Below, piece by piece: positions 34,026-45,941 of a DNA stretch of 64,000 nt. Position 1 is the first letter of the stretch; the number at the start of each line of letters is the position of its first letter. The translations under genes and the position numbers were made by a program. The notes below the pieces were generated by a model. The model was not told the DNA's origin, did no database searches, and was given only the letters and a program-made list of their open reading frames with translations. The stretch is from Zingiber officinale (taxonomy: Eukaryota > Streptophyta > Magnoliopsida > Zingiberales > Zingiberaceae), in assembly GCF_018446385.1 (NCBI RefSeq), contig NC_055996.1, positions 126,404,532-126,468,531 of the forward strand, written 5' to 3'.

Positions 34026-35038
34026 TTTTGGAACCCCAAGGTTGTTTTGGTGTGATCAACAAGTTAAGTTAGGTCCTGTGTGTTTCTAACCTTGTGTCTA
34101 AGTGTGCAGGAGCTTAGGAACACAGGTACTCGAGCGGAAGACGCAGCTAGCGAGAAGGACGACAGTCCGAGGGACGAGGTGCTGCGGAAGAGTACACCGG
34201 CGGACGAGAAGGAAGTGCGCGCGGTAGTTCCGAGGTACGAAAGTCGGAGCAGAAGATTTCTCGGGGAGCAAGAGACGCAGCTAGCGTGAAGGTCGGCACG
34301 GGGTGCGACCGAGGGACGAAGTCTGCGGATGAGTACGCTAGTGGACGAGAAGGGACACGCGGCAATTCCGAGGGACGAGAAGCCGGAGGGAAGCATGCTC
34401 GAGAAGACCGGAAGATGGGTTCGGGTGAGCCCTATTCCGGATGTCAGAGATCACCCAAACAAGCGGAGCCGGAGCAGAAAGACCCGGACCAGAGGCGAGC
34501 TGAACCGGAGAAGAGAGCACGGACCAAAAGTCAACTGGGTTGACTTTTGGCTCCGGGGCGCCCGGAACTGTCCGGGGCGCCCGGAGCTGTCCGGGGCGCC
34601 CGGAAGTGACTTTTTCACAGGATCGAGCTTTGACTCGATCCAACCGTTGGGGGATAAATTTTATCCCCCCCAGGGCGCCCGGAACCCTTCCAGGCGCTCC
34701 GACCAAGGCTGTAAATATAGCCTTGGTCCAGAAGCTTTTCATCAGTTCAGAAATTGTAACAACACTTGTGTGCTTCCACTGCTTTGATTAGCTTCTTTCT
34801 TTTTGTGCCTACACTGCTGTAAACGAGGCTTCTCCGCCTGAAGGAGTTCTTAGTGCAACCATCTTCCTTGGATTAACAACCTCCCCGGTTGTAACCAAGT
34901 CAAATCCGGTGCCTCGTTTTTTATGCTTTATTTTCTGCTTAATCTATTTTTCAAGTGTTAGCTTAATTGTTCGAGAAAGGGTTATGTTTTATTCAGGGCT
35001 ATTCAACCCCCCCTTCTAGCTGGCCCAAGGGTCCTACA
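34026..35038 (+). repeat. 3' LTR of the TR-GAG element
   Basis: Starts TTTTGGAACCCC (TG mutated to TT) and ends GGGTCCTACA. Its GGCGCCCGG block is rearranged relative to the 5' LTR: three tight copies at 34556-34610. Confidence 0.93.
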
Positions 35039-35211
35039 TTCAAATGTTAAAAATAATTCTTCTAAAGTACTTAATTCTAAATCCTTAGATATATAATAAG
35101 CATATACTAATGATGCCCATTCAATAGTCCTAGGAAATGTGTTAAGCACGTACCTTAGTGAATCTTGGTTGCTTACCTTTTCTCCAAGATTCGAGAGTCC
35201 GGTGAGAGTTC
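35039..35211 (-). pseudogene. Outer minus-strand gag, middle piece
   Basis: Reverse strand matches the gag segment around residues 135-190 of the intact copy (LGEKVSNxDSLRY, KNIxLEELFLTFE-like). It lies between the TTCAA duplication and the solo LTR at 35212, with AGTTC (35207-35211) as that LTR's duplication. Confidence 0.75.
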
Positions 35212-36126
35212 TATTGGTGCAGCGGAGGCCGGCAAGAGGGGGGGTGAATTGCTCCTGAAAAAAAAATAAATATACCCTCCTCGTACTTTCAACTCAATTA
35301 GTGCAATAGTTAAATAAAACATTAAAAGAAAGACACAGGAGAATTAACCTGGTTACAACCAAGGAGGTTGTTAATCTAGGGCAGTAGAAAAAGCGCAGTA
35401 AAAAAAATCTCCTTTGCTGAAGGCGGAGAAGCCTTTTACACTTTCAAAAGCTCAGAACTATTGCTAGGAAACACTACAGATTGAATGCTTGAGTTGATTT
35501 TAAATTCCTAGCTCCAGGGGCCTTTATATAGGTCCTAGAAATCCTATCCCGAGGCTCCAAGGCGCCTCCAACGAGGGTCCAAGGCGCCTCCATGGGAGTC
35601 AGCGGATAAAACTTTATCCGCGCGCAGAACGGTCACTTTGACTGGTTGAAGGCGCCTCCAACCTGGTTGAAGGCGCCTCCAACCTGGCTGAAGGCGCCTT
35701 CAACCTGGTTGAAGGCGCCTTCAAGCTGGAGGCGCCTCCAAGCTGGCAGCTCAGCTCCTTTGACTTCGTTTCCAGCTTGTTGCGACTTCCGATGCTCCGA
35801 TCTTTTGGGTGATTGTGGCCAACCGAAATAGGACTCACCCGAACCCAATTTCCTGCCTTCCTCGAGCAGCCTTCCATCCCGGCTTAACGTCCCTCGAACG
35901 CCGCGCATGCTCTTCACGCCCACTGGAGTACTCTTCCGCAGCTCTCTCATCCTTCGGACGCACCGAGCCCGTCGGCTCCCTTCCCGTGCCGTCCTTCTCG
36001 CTAGCTGCGTCTTCCGCTCGACTTCTTGTGCTCCTAAGCTCCTGCACACTTAGACACAGAGATCAAATACAACGCAGGACCTAACCAACTTGGTTGATCA
36101 CATCAAAACTATCACAGCGTCCAACA
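35212..36126 (-). mobile_element. Family B solo LTR with GGCGCC cluster
   Basis: Minus strand starts TGTTGGACGCTG at 36126 and ends GCACCAATA at 35212 (CA mutated to TA), flanked by perfect AGTTC duplications (35207-35211, 36127-36131). Length 915 bp. Seven GGCGCC-containing units (aaggcgcctccaacctgg type) lie at 35548-35735, next to a TATATAAAGG box at about 35524-35533 on the minus strand. Confidence 0.9.
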
Positions 36127-36592
36127 AGTTCCTTTATTCTTGAGTGAAGGTGTGCAACGATTTCTCCTTCTTCTAATTTGATGTTGCTGATCTGGTTCCT
36201 GAACAGATCTCGTCTCGTGAGTTATGCCTCAGAGGTTCCTTCATATAGTTCTAGGAATTTCTCCTAGAGCTCCTTGGTAGACTCATAGGCTCTGATCTGG
36301 TTGACTTCTTGTGACGATAAGATGCTCAACAGATGGAACTCTGCTTTTTCATTTGCCACGAAGTCGGCTTGCTCCTTCTTCGTCCATTGGTATTCTTCTT
36401 TACCCTCAGGTGCTACAAAACTAAATTTCATTATTAAAAGTAAATCATAATCTGTCTTAAAGAATACCTCCATCTTTTTTCCCAGCTCGCGAATTCCCCC
36501 TCGAGCTTCGGTGGGTTGATGCTCAATCCAGCCATCTCTTGTATTTCGTTCGACGGTTAGTCCTCCTAAAGTTGTTGAGATCTAATACTACT
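36127..36592 (-). pseudogene. Outer minus-strand gag, N-terminal piece, with PBS
   Basis: The start ATG is at 36535 on the minus strand (MAGLSI). Then follow a segment like residues 20-130 of the intact gag (MEVFFKTDYDLLLIM, EEYQWTKKEQADFVANEKAEFHLL) and a TGA. A decayed primer-binding site (TAGTATTAGATCTC) lies at about 36577-36590. Stops and frame changes make it non-functional. Confidence 0.8.
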
Positions 36593-36758
36593 TGTTGGTC
36601 ACTCGGCAACCGATTAGAGGGGATGAATAGTCTGCACAATAAAACCAAACCCTTCTCGACTTTATAACTATTTTAACATAAATACTTGTACAAAAGAAAA
36701 CTAATCAAAGAAAGAAGAGACTCAGAGAATTTACTTGGTTACAACCGGGGAGTTTGTT
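36593..36758 (-). mobile_element. Family B 5' LTR of the outer gag element, end part
   Basis: The plus strand begins TGTTGGTCACTCGG, with the gaggggatgaatagtctg tail. It is interrupted at TTGTT (36754-36758) by the 2.1-kb solo LTR and resumes at 38858. Confidence 0.85.
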
Positions 36759-38852
36759 TGTAAGGTCTCACGAGCGTTAATCAAGGAATTTAGTTACAAA
36801 ATTTTTTAAAGTCTCACGAGCGTTAATTAAGGAATTTGTCTATAAAATTTTCTATAAATTTTAGGGGTTTCTCAAGATTTTTAATGATCTGGTACGATAC
36901 GTTTCAAGGAGATAGAACTATTAAGCTTGATGGAAGTATATGATACCTAATTAAGTTAGGATTTGATTGACCTTAATTACCCTAGGTTAGAGTTAATTGA
37001 CCTAGTATAAAAGCCCAAATTCCACTGATTCCCTTGCTCCTCCCTCACTGTTCCTCCCTCAAATCGCTGACACCTTCCTCACTCTCACCTCGCTGTCGCC
37101 GACCCAGCTCACCACCGGTTTTCGAGACTCAACCAAGTGCCACCCCATGTGGGCAATCCCTCCGAGGGCATCGCGATCGAAAGTGGAAGCTTGCGACCTC
37201 CGCACCGGTGGCACGTAATTGGTGGGTGAGGGCTTCCGGCAGTGGGACGAGGAAAGGAAAGGTAAGTACTCTCTATTATGTTAGTATGAGATCATAGAGG
37301 TAAGGATTAGGTGCCTAGGAGGAGTCGATGAGCTTGTCTATTGTCCGATTGATGGAATGTGTCATGATTCGATTTTCTTTGTTGTTCTTGCTTCTTCTTG
37401 TGGCTTATATCGGGTTCTAATGACGGATTTGGGTATTGGAGTTTGATTGCAAGGTTGCTCTGTTTTGTCTTGTTGAATCAAGTCGTTTCTAGATGAAATT
37501 TTTGAAGATGTAGGCATGATGTTCTCTTAGTTCTACAGCTTTTGGAGGTTTTGGGATAGTGCGGATAGATTAAGGTATCGATCAGAGATGCTTTTGCTTT
37601 TCCTTCTTGCTTTTGAATTTGTGGAAAGCATGTTGTTGGAATAAGACTTGGGAAGATGATGATCTCCCTCTTTACGATTATGGTTCTTCCTTTTATTTCA
37701 GATTTCTCGATAGATTAGTGATTATAGTGGATTTCGATGATGCCCTTCTTCTTCATTATGCTCTTCAGATTTCTTGACGGATGTGAGATTTGTAGTTTGA
37801 ATACACTGATGCTCTTCTTCTTCTTCATATTGGTCTTGGGATTTTGGTTAGTTTTGGTTGGTTGCGATTGGATCTCAAGGTTGCTTTGCGTTTTTGATAT
37901 TGTTGTGTTAAGTAATTGTTGGTGACAGCTAGTTTCCTCTTGTTAATGGAATTGCCAGGACAGATCTCAGTAGAATGAGAATGAATAGGATTTTTAAGTA
38001 ATTGTTCTACTTTAGTTTTCTCATGTTCGTAGCTCTATGCATCTTGTACTGTGAGGTATGATAAGAGTAGGATATGTTTTTTTCTGTGGCTAATTGGATG
38101 TGTATGTCCACTTGTAGTGATAGTACAGGATGGGTGTCCCGGGATGAGCTCCGGGGAGGACCCTTCCAAACATGATTGATAATATGATTTATGTTAACTT
38201 CGGCTATATGACTGCATGTTCTCCTAAGAGATACCTCTAGGGTCATAATTATGAACTGAATGACTGGCTCAAATGGTGGTTACCACATGTATGACATATT
38301 CACCCTTAATAGTTATGTAGACTCTTTTACCTATTGTGCTTTACTCTATATTGTATTTTAGTTCATATTCTTCACCTACTAGCTACTATTCTTGCTTCTT
38401 ATGAATGTTATATCTTTCATATTGGAATGTACTTGCTGGGTCCATAGAGTCATGATGTATATGATACAGGCGAGGGAGACACCTCTCAAGAAGTTATGGA
38501 AGACATGCATGCTGAGTAGCCGAGGAGACGGGATGGAACCATGACACATTGTCCAGGGATTTCTAGGAGATGGTGAGGACATGGGTTTCTTGTTGTGCGG
38601 ATTTTGTCATGAGGTTATGTGTTTGTGGTTCTCTTTACTGTTGCTAGCATTGTTAATAACAGCTCTGTTGAACTTTGAATCTACACTTTTGCTTGGAAAT
38701 TGTGGTGGAATGTGATGCACTCCTTTATGTGTCCTATGCTCATGTGAAGAATTGCGCTTTAATATCCAACTCTTTATCGTCATTTATTCAGTAGAGGTAG
38801 TGTAAAGGTGTTAGGAGTCTTGTGCTTGTAAGGAAGTCAAGGGGTCATTTCA
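36759..38852 (+). mobile_element. 2.1-kb solo LTR, probably Tekay-like gypsy
   Basis: Starts TGTAAGGTCTCACGAG, ends GGTCATTTCA, flanked by perfect TTGTT duplications (36754-36758, 38853-38857). GTATAAAAGCCC at about 36990-37001 is a TATA box, followed by a CT-rich leader. The TG..CA ends, the 5-bp duplication and the TATA position argue for a solo LTR and against a gene. A frame of 87 codons at 37034 lies in the leader and I do not trust it. The gypsy lineage is inference from the TGTAA start and length. Confidence 0.8.
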
Positions 38853-38857
38853 TTGTT

Positions 38858-39633
38858 AATCCAACGAAGATGAAAAGCTCGCTAACAATCTCCTTTAGAT
38901 AGAGAAGCCTCTTACAGTAGTTGAAGCACTCAATTACAGAACAAGACTAAAGAATAATCAATTACAAGTGTTGTTTTGACCTTTTGGGACCAAGGCTATA
39001 TTTATAGCCCTAGTCGGGGCACCAAGAAGGGTTCTAGGTGCTTGAAGGGGGATAAATTTTTATTCTCGTCGCAACGGCTCGCGACACCTAGCGTGTCGAT
39101 AGCTTTTTCAGTCCGGGCGCCTGGACCAGTTCTGGGCACCCAGATCGGATTAAACCCACTCCATGAAGACGCTGAAATAAGGCACCCCGGGCTATCCTGG
39201 GGTCCTAGTGCCTGGACCAGAAAGTCAACATGGTGTTGACTTTTTAGTCTCAGTCTTCTACTCTGATTCCACTCGCATTGGTTTGGCTCTTCTACTCCGG
39301 ATCCACTCGCTTGGGTGATTTTGGCCATCCAGAATAGGGCTCACCCGAACCCAACTTCCGGCCTTCTTGAGCAAACTTCTGCTTCGACTTTTTGTCCCTC
39401 GAAGAACACCATGCGCCTCCTTCTCATCCGCCTGCATACTCTTCCATAGCACCTCGTACCTCGGACGCATTGAGCTCGTTGGCTCTCTCCCGTGCCGTCC
39501 TTCTCGCTAGCTGCATCTTTCTCTCGACTTCTTATGCTCCTAAGTCCCGACACACTTAAACATAGGGGTTAAATACCAACAAGACCTAACCTGATTTGGT
39601 TGATCACATCAAAACTATCTTGGGGTACTAACA
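38858..39633 (-). mobile_element. Family B 5' LTR of the outer gag element, start part
   Basis: Minus strand starts TGTTAGTACCCCAAG at 39633. It contains a TATA hairpin relative at about 38990-39020 (ccaaggctatatttatagcc), GGGCGCC-like motifs at 39115-39215 and the R/U5 phrases up to 'ggattaaca'. Without the insertion the LTR is about 940 bp. Confidence 0.85.
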
Positions 39634-40045
39634 GCGTCCTCACTGAGTCACTTTCCTCCAGTAACTTACCTCTACTTACCAAATGTCAAGTTACCTCCTT
39701 AATATCCAATCTGGCCCACCAGGTTTTCCTACTAGAATCACACATCCTGACTTCACCAATCGAGAATCGAACATCTTGACCTTCTGCCAGAATCACACAT
39801 TCGAATTTCAACCCATCGGGAATCGAACGTCCCAACTTCCTACCAAAATTCCACATCTGGACTTAGCCAATCAGGAATCACACATCCCGACTGGACTTTC
39901 TGCCGGGTGTATGTTCCTCTTAACCCGTCAAGTTAGTCAATTCTATGCACTCGGTAACAAGGTTAGATCAATCAAACATCTAACTTTAATCCACTTGTTA
40001 TTCATCAAAACTCAAGTTTGATCATTGGTGTCAACTGCACCAACA
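39634..40045 (-). mobile_element. Partial LTR of another family
   Basis: Minus strand starts TGTTGGTGCAGTTGACACC at 40045 and continues with 'tgatcaaacttgagttttgatg'. It contains repeats of 'aatcgaacatc..gaccttctgcc' (39730-39900). It is cut at 39634 by the family B LTR. The other half was not found. Confidence 0.6.
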
Positions 40046-40739
40046 CGTTTTCCATTAATGAGTCTTTCTGTTTTTCCGACGCCATATGATTTTGACTCAC
40101 ATAAGACTCAAGACCCGAATATTATTGATAAATAGCTCATAATAATAACAGTTTTTCTGAGGTGTGTTAACCTACAACTTAGTTTTTTTTTGTCACTCAT
40201 AAAATATGCAAAATTATTTTGTTAATTTTGATAATATATGTAGCTCTAATTGTATTGCATTTTTTCAGGAATGCTGTAGATAAAAGATCAATATTTTAAA
40301 ACTAGATTTGATACTGTATTATATCATTAAGGTATATATGCTTTTAAAACATGTTAAAATTGTGTTTATCAATTTTGTATTCTTCTGTTAAGTAGTTTTG
40401 GCTATGTATATCTATTTTAACTTTAGATTCATATATAAGCAAAAATAGAAACTTTAGTGAAGTTTAAACTATATGCTTTTTTTAATAACTTATAGTATTA
40501 TACTTGCTGTAGAATGGGATAATGAGATATAATGATCATGAATGTATTAATTTTTTAGTAGGATGAGATGTGTATATATGCTTGTTTTTGTGATGAAAGT
40601 AATGAATGTAATATTTTTGAACCATGTATGATACATTAAATATTGTTTTGTTGTTAAACAATAAACATGAATATTGTTTGGTTGATAAAGGAATGAGTTT
40701 GTGAATGTATCATGGATAGTTTGTAATGTAATCAGTATT
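40046..40739. other. AT-rich DNA without recognised features
   Basis: No open frame of note and no element terminus seen. It may belong to the outer CACTA element whose right end is at 45884, but no matching left end was found. Confidence 0.5.
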
Positions 40740-40983
40740 TTTGAATGTTAAATTAAATTGGGATGTAAATAGGATTTAAATCTCACAATTTAGCTAAATT
40801 TAGGGTTGAAATTTTATTTTCATCGCTAAATTAGTGATGGAAATAAAAACTTTGTTACTAAATTAGCGATGGAAATCAAAATTTCATCACTAATATAGCG
40901 ACGGAAATAAAAGTTTCGTCGTTAATTTAGTGACGAAAAATTATTTCTAGTGACGAAAGTTTATCTCCGCCGCTAAGTCTATT
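40740..40983. repeat. Subterminal repeats of an older CACTA element (left of nested insertion)
   Basis: About eight copies of 'agcgatggaaat / tcgtcgctaa' in both orientations. They continue after the nested element at 45768-45884, which ends TCTCTTATAGTG, a CACTA-type terminus (CACTATAAGAGA reversed). The element's left end is not visible. Confidence 0.6.
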
Positions 40984-43900
40984 CACTACAACAAAAACTG
41001 CAAACGACAACGGATATTATCCGTTGTCGTAGGGTCAAAAATCTGTTGTAACTGAGGGCGTTGTAGAATGTATTGTCCTACGACAACGGTTTTGAATCCA
41101 TTGTCTTTGTAGACATTTGACAACGGTTTTTATCTGTTGTTGTTTATATGCTCAAAATTGGTTTATGAAGGATACAACAACATTTTAAAACCGTTGTGGT
41201 AGATAATTTCAACAACAAATATAAACCGTTGTGGTAGACCCTTTTTACAACAGATATAAACTGTTGTGGTAGATAATATTTACTCGTTTTGTATTTTACA
41301 ATAGTTATAAACTGTTGTAATATAATTTTAATATTCTTTTACAACTGATAAAACCGTTGTCTTTTATCACTTTTCACAAAAAAAAAACCATTGTGGTTTA
41401 CGTATTTTTTACAACATTTCTAACCGTTGTCTTTAATGTTCATGTTGTAACGTGATAATACCAAACAACAATTATATTTTTAATATAAGCAAACCACCAA
41501 TACAAAACATACAAAATGAGTTGTATTCATCAAATTTAGTAGTATCAAACCATAAATCACATGTTTTCCATTACTGTTCTTCATATGACTTTTACACATT
41601 AGCAAGGCAATTTATAACCTAACAAAGCTCACTCCTTGCATCCAAAATCTCAAGCCTCACGAATTACCCGAGTTACATCCTGCAAGAGAAAAATTAAACA
41701 AAATTTATCAAAGAAAAATATAAAATATAAGAAAAAAGATAATTGTAGTAAGTACTGCTTGAACTATAACTATAGAATAAACATTTCGCATAGCTCTAAT
41801 ACCTGGACATGAGAGAAGGATTTCCAGAATTCTAGGGCAACACTCAATGTCTACAAAACGGAAGGGAAAATTCTACATAAAATATAAAGCAATTCCAGGA
41901 CAACACTCAATTCCTGTGGAATAAACGAAAAGTGAATCCAAGAGCAAGGCAGTTCAGCATAGCATCAAGGGAAAATAGCATGGTTCCTTGGTTTAAACAA
42001 GTTCAAATGGAGCAGAAGTCTCGAATTGGATTAGTCATTTGAGGATAAGTGTCTATACATCACTAAAACTAGTAGTACGATGTCACCAAGAACACTTATG
42101 AGAAACCGGGATGAAATAGATAAGGATTTAGATATTTGGCCTTAGCATCACCAAATAGCTGCATTGAAGCTTCGAGACTCATCGTTGTAAGATAGTTACA
42201 TCCTAGTGAAAACTGTTAGATGATAGTTCTCAGAGCCATAAGACTTGTGCTAGAATCATGGACTAGATGGCAGTAAGGCAGATGCCATAGTCCAATAAGC
42301 TTCCTAAAACAAACAATAACATGTGAAATGAAGCATTCATAAACAAAAATAGAACAAAAACGTATGCACATTAAAGCACCTGAATGGCTTGCATACGGTC
42401 TGTTGTGACCTCATCTGCAAATAGATCAAGAGCTTTCCCATTCTTTTTGAGTGTAATGAATCCCATTTTATCTTTGAGAGAGAAAGACCTTTCATTTGAA
42501 GGACTACAAGGAATTGTTTCAACAAAATGAATGATTGATCATGAATGCAATATAAACACAAAAGTGTGCAAGAAACAATTTTAACAGGAGTCACTACATG
42601 TAAGAAAGTTTGATATTGAGGTGAAAGACTTACAATTGGTAAAATTTGTTTGCCATCATGTCATGAATGTTTCTTATAAACTGCACAAGAGAGACAGATT
42701 ATTCACATTACTTGCATCTTGTGTACTGAATTATAGTAAAACAACAGAACAAAGGACAATGAACATTATAATCATTTCAAAAAATTTATGGGATATAAAC
42801 TAGACTCCGCATTTTTTAAACTAGTTAATCATATGACACTTATGCAAGTAATATACATGATTAAACTTACACCACAACGATGTTGGAAAAAAAAGCAGTA
42901 CATCTTCTACCTTTAATGCCATGTATGCATCTTCCATGGCACGTCGTCTAAATATGAAGTCAGCTCGTCGTAAGTCGGCCTGGTCAAACTCAAAATGTTT
43001 TGAAGAAAATTATACAGTTATAATTAGATGTAAAATAAATATATCAAAAGACACTTTAACAGGGTTGTTATGGTCATCAATAACAACTTCCACAAACTCC
43101 ATAGTCACACAGTCATGTAATTTCTTCCATTAACTCATAAAAGAAACTATAATCCACACTTGATATCCAATATACACATAATATTATGGACAATAATTAA
43201 CTTGCAATATTATGAGAAAACAAGCAGAATATTAGCTCAGCAACCAAAACTAAACTATTTCATATATTCCTTGGACGCAATCTACAATGGAGTATGTAGC
43301 ACATTTCAACAAACACTTTGGTAGCTTGTTAAAGTTTTATTCAGTAACCATTCCTCCAAAAAAAATTTAAAATTATAAAGGCTGGTCATCAGTTTTTTTT
43401 TTTTTTGCCTACATGTTGTGTTTTCCCTCCCTCTTCCACTCTGATTTAATACCCTTCCATTCCTCACATTTAAAAAAGATTTCAAATGGCTGTGAAATAC
43501 ATCTACCCTATCAAGTTTGGTTCAAAACACTTGCCAGATGATTGCTTCATTCTTATGAAGCCACTGTAGTTTCATTCTGAATGGAATTTCCTTTTAGATT
43601 GAGAAATAATACAATAATCTTCATTCCAGAATATTGAATATAGAGGATCTTCTTTACAACTCAAAATAAAATTTGATGATGGTTTTTCCAAATAAATAAT
43701 GAAGGAAAAAGTAGAAAATCACGACTAAATAAACTGAATAATTGCTGTTAAATACTACAGAAAAAGAGAAACCTCTAAGGCCCTATCACTCCAATGCTGA
43801 TCTGCTACTCTCTTCAGATCAGATTGAGCCCTGTCCTTCAAGATATGCATGAATAAATCAAGCCATGCAAATAAAAAAGAGATTTTTGGCTAAAATTGGA

Positions 43901-45767
43901 AAAGCTAAGCTAGAAAACATACAGTGGCTAAATGCTTCAACCGAGCAGCCTTTTCCTTAACACCAAGGTCAATCTTCCTTGTGTCCTCCCTTGCACGAGC
44001 TTCCACACTACATAAATGTTAGCACTTCAAAAATATTGAAGGAACTCTAAAGAACAAGTGAAAACTCTGTTATATTCAGATAAAGTATAGACTAAAGAAG
44101 ATGTTATACCATCAAGCTTAAGAAATCCAAGTCGAAGAACAGCAGCATCTTGGCATGCCCGATCATTTAGTCTTGTTATGCCACTAGTGCATAAAAATTC
44201 CATGGAAAAATATCACCAAAGCAAAACAATAATAAACAAGCGAAAAGATGATATCAAAACAAATGGTGACATAGTCAAAAGGTTGCACAGAAATGTAGTC
44301 TGACCATACATCTATGACCATTTGAATTAGCAATTTAGTTATGAGTAAGCTAATTAATTAAACTGGAGACTACAAAAGAAGTTTAATTGTAAAAAAAAAC
44401 ATGAAAGAAAAAAAAAAAGAGAATCTAGAGTATACCATATCGATCACATTTCACTCAGAATAACAACAATGAATTATTTCATAGTTTCTTAAAGCCAATG
44501 GTCTTTCTCAAAGATGTTGATCCAGTATAATGTGATACATTTGAGAATGAGATTATAAATCCACTTCGGCCAGTAACTGTTATTTTGCAAGAAATCTTGC
44601 CAGCCATATTTGCAACTAGTTGATGCAACTATGCAACTTATTAAGAATTAATTAAACAGAGCGTCAACATTTATCCAATCTTCTGCAACAAGCTTTCAGG
44701 CATATGTTGTTGAACCTTCACACATGCTGATGACCTGAAGAGTGTTAAGTTCCATATGAGCATCTCTATCAAATTATATGGTATGAGTATAAAATCATGT
44801 TAATATGTAAATTAGTACATGTAAGCACATACTACATTATCATAATCTGCACATAGCACAGGCTTCTCCTTGAGGAAAAAGGAGCTGCTCTTGGCACAAG
44901 TTCCATGCCAACATGCTAACAATCATGAGTTGGAATTACATAAATGTATCTTTTCTCTTTAAAGGAACCCCAAAAATCTCATCAATCCAAGAGAAACTAA
45001 AGATATGAGGAAAAAGACAAAGGGAAATTATAAATCGACCCCAAATACATAAAAATACCATCTTTTGATGGCAGACGAGTCGTAAGCCCCAAAATAACAC
45101 AAATCACGCCGAAAAAGAATGTTGCACGCCCGGATCGTGAACACTGAAGCACAAGGAAAGCAGATCCAGCCCTCCCAGACCAGACATCAGCAGAACTAGG
45201 ATGAAACCCAAGAAACTAGACAAAAAATGGGAGCAAAGCGTGAGTAAAACCACACCTTGTGTCAAGTTTAGACCTTAAGATCGCTAGACAGGCAGTGAGC
45301 AAGGGTTCCAACTCTTACACTGCAGTCCACATCTCACCATGGAACATAGAGAGAGCGAAGTGGGGGGATGGGAAAGGGAGAGGGAATGAAAATTTTCTTA
45401 GGGTTCGAGAATGCGAAGGGGAAACACGGCGCTAAAAAGATTTTCGGAGAGAGGGAAAACAAAACTGCAGGGGGGAAATGACGAAACGAATAAAGTCAAA
45501 GACAACGGTTTTATCAAAACTGTTGTCGTAGCCCCTAAAAACGCGCTTAAAGACAACGGTTTATAAAACCGTTGTAAAAAGTGTTGTTGTTTTAAAAAGA
45601 AGTTGCTCAATGACAACAGTTTTCACAAAACCGTTGTCTTTTATATTTAATGGGGAGTTCAAAGACAACGGTTTTGGCAAAAACCGTTGTCTTTGAGTGC
45701 ATACGCAACGCTTTCTCTTAAAACCGTTGTCGTAGGGGTGTTGTCTTTTAACATTTTTGTTGTAGTG
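40984..45767. mobile_element. Non-autonomous CACTA transposon with captured gene pieces
   Basis: Ends CACTACAACAAAAACTG and (reversed) CACTACAACAAAAATG, with a perfect 3-bp duplication ATT (40981-40983, 45768-45770), as CACTA elements make. Both ends carry arrays of 'acaacggttt / aaaccgttgt' in both orientations (41010-41430 and 45500-45740), the expected transposase-binding subterminal repeats. No transposase is seen. The interior holds exon-like pieces of a host gene (42255-44183), so it is a Pack-CACTA-like element. It sits inside an older CACTA remnant. Confidence 0.9.
42255..44183 (-). pseudogene. Captured host gene fragment, at least seven exon-like pieces
   Basis: On the minus strand, segments with GT..AG borders give one consistent protein series: 44110-44183 (ITRLNDRACQDAAVLRLGFL), 43923-44007 (EARAREDTRKIDLGVKEKAA), 43773-43835 (QSDLKRVADQHWSDRALE), 42911-42979 (DLRRADFIFRRRAMEDAYM), 42634-42680 (IRNIHDMMANKFY), 42380-42503 (MGFITLKKNGKALDLFADEV) and a last piece from 42303 (EAYWTMASAL). 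The last one runs quickly into a stop. It recalls a conserved plant protein that I cannot name with certainty. All pieces are in the right order and strand, with introns kept, as expected for DNA-level capture. A leader-like TC-rich stretch at 45340-45450 may be its 5' end. Confidence 0.65.
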
Positions 45768-45770
45768 ATT

Positions 45771-45941
45771 TGCCACCAAATCTGTTGCGATAATTTATTT
45801 TCATTGCTAATCAGTCGCTATATGAATTTAGCGATCAATTAGCTATTGAAATTTCCGTTAGTAATTGATATATCTCTTATAGTGTAAAGGCATCAACTAG
45901 TTCCACTCCGCCTGACAAATCGATTAGGGTTGGATCGGTTG
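45771..45941. other. Right end of the older CACTA remnant and short host flank
   Basis: Subterminal 'agtcgctatatgaatttagcga' type repeats lead to the terminus TCTCTTATAGTG at 45884. About 57 bp of host DNA follows before the solo LTR at 45942. Confidence 0.55.

Larger units (their letters stand above)
30854..35038 (+). mobile_element. Complete gag-only (TR-GAG type) LTR retrotransposon
   Basis: LTRs at 30854-31865 (1012 bp) and 34026-35038 (1013 bp), PBS TGGTATCAGAGCC at 31868-31880, PPT at 34012-34025, and a perfect duplication TTCAA at 30849-30853 and 35039-35043. The 2.16-kb interior holds a gag with a 357-codon open frame and no pol at all. This matches the non-autonomous TR-GAG class described in plants. 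Removing it rejoins the gag of the minus-strand host element exactly. LTRs differ at about 2% by eye, part of it within the GGCGCC block. Confidence 0.95.

Noticed and set aside
37034..37297. 87-codon frame after a TATA box, as a host gene first exon
   Set aside because: The segment is bounded by TG..CA ends and a perfect TTGTT duplication within another LTR, so the TATA and leader belong to a solo LTR.
40046..40739. Left end of the older CACTA element (partner of TCTCTTATAGTG at 45884)
   Set aside because: I looked for CACTATAAGAGA or a close match and found none, so the element is reported only by its right end and subterminal repeats.
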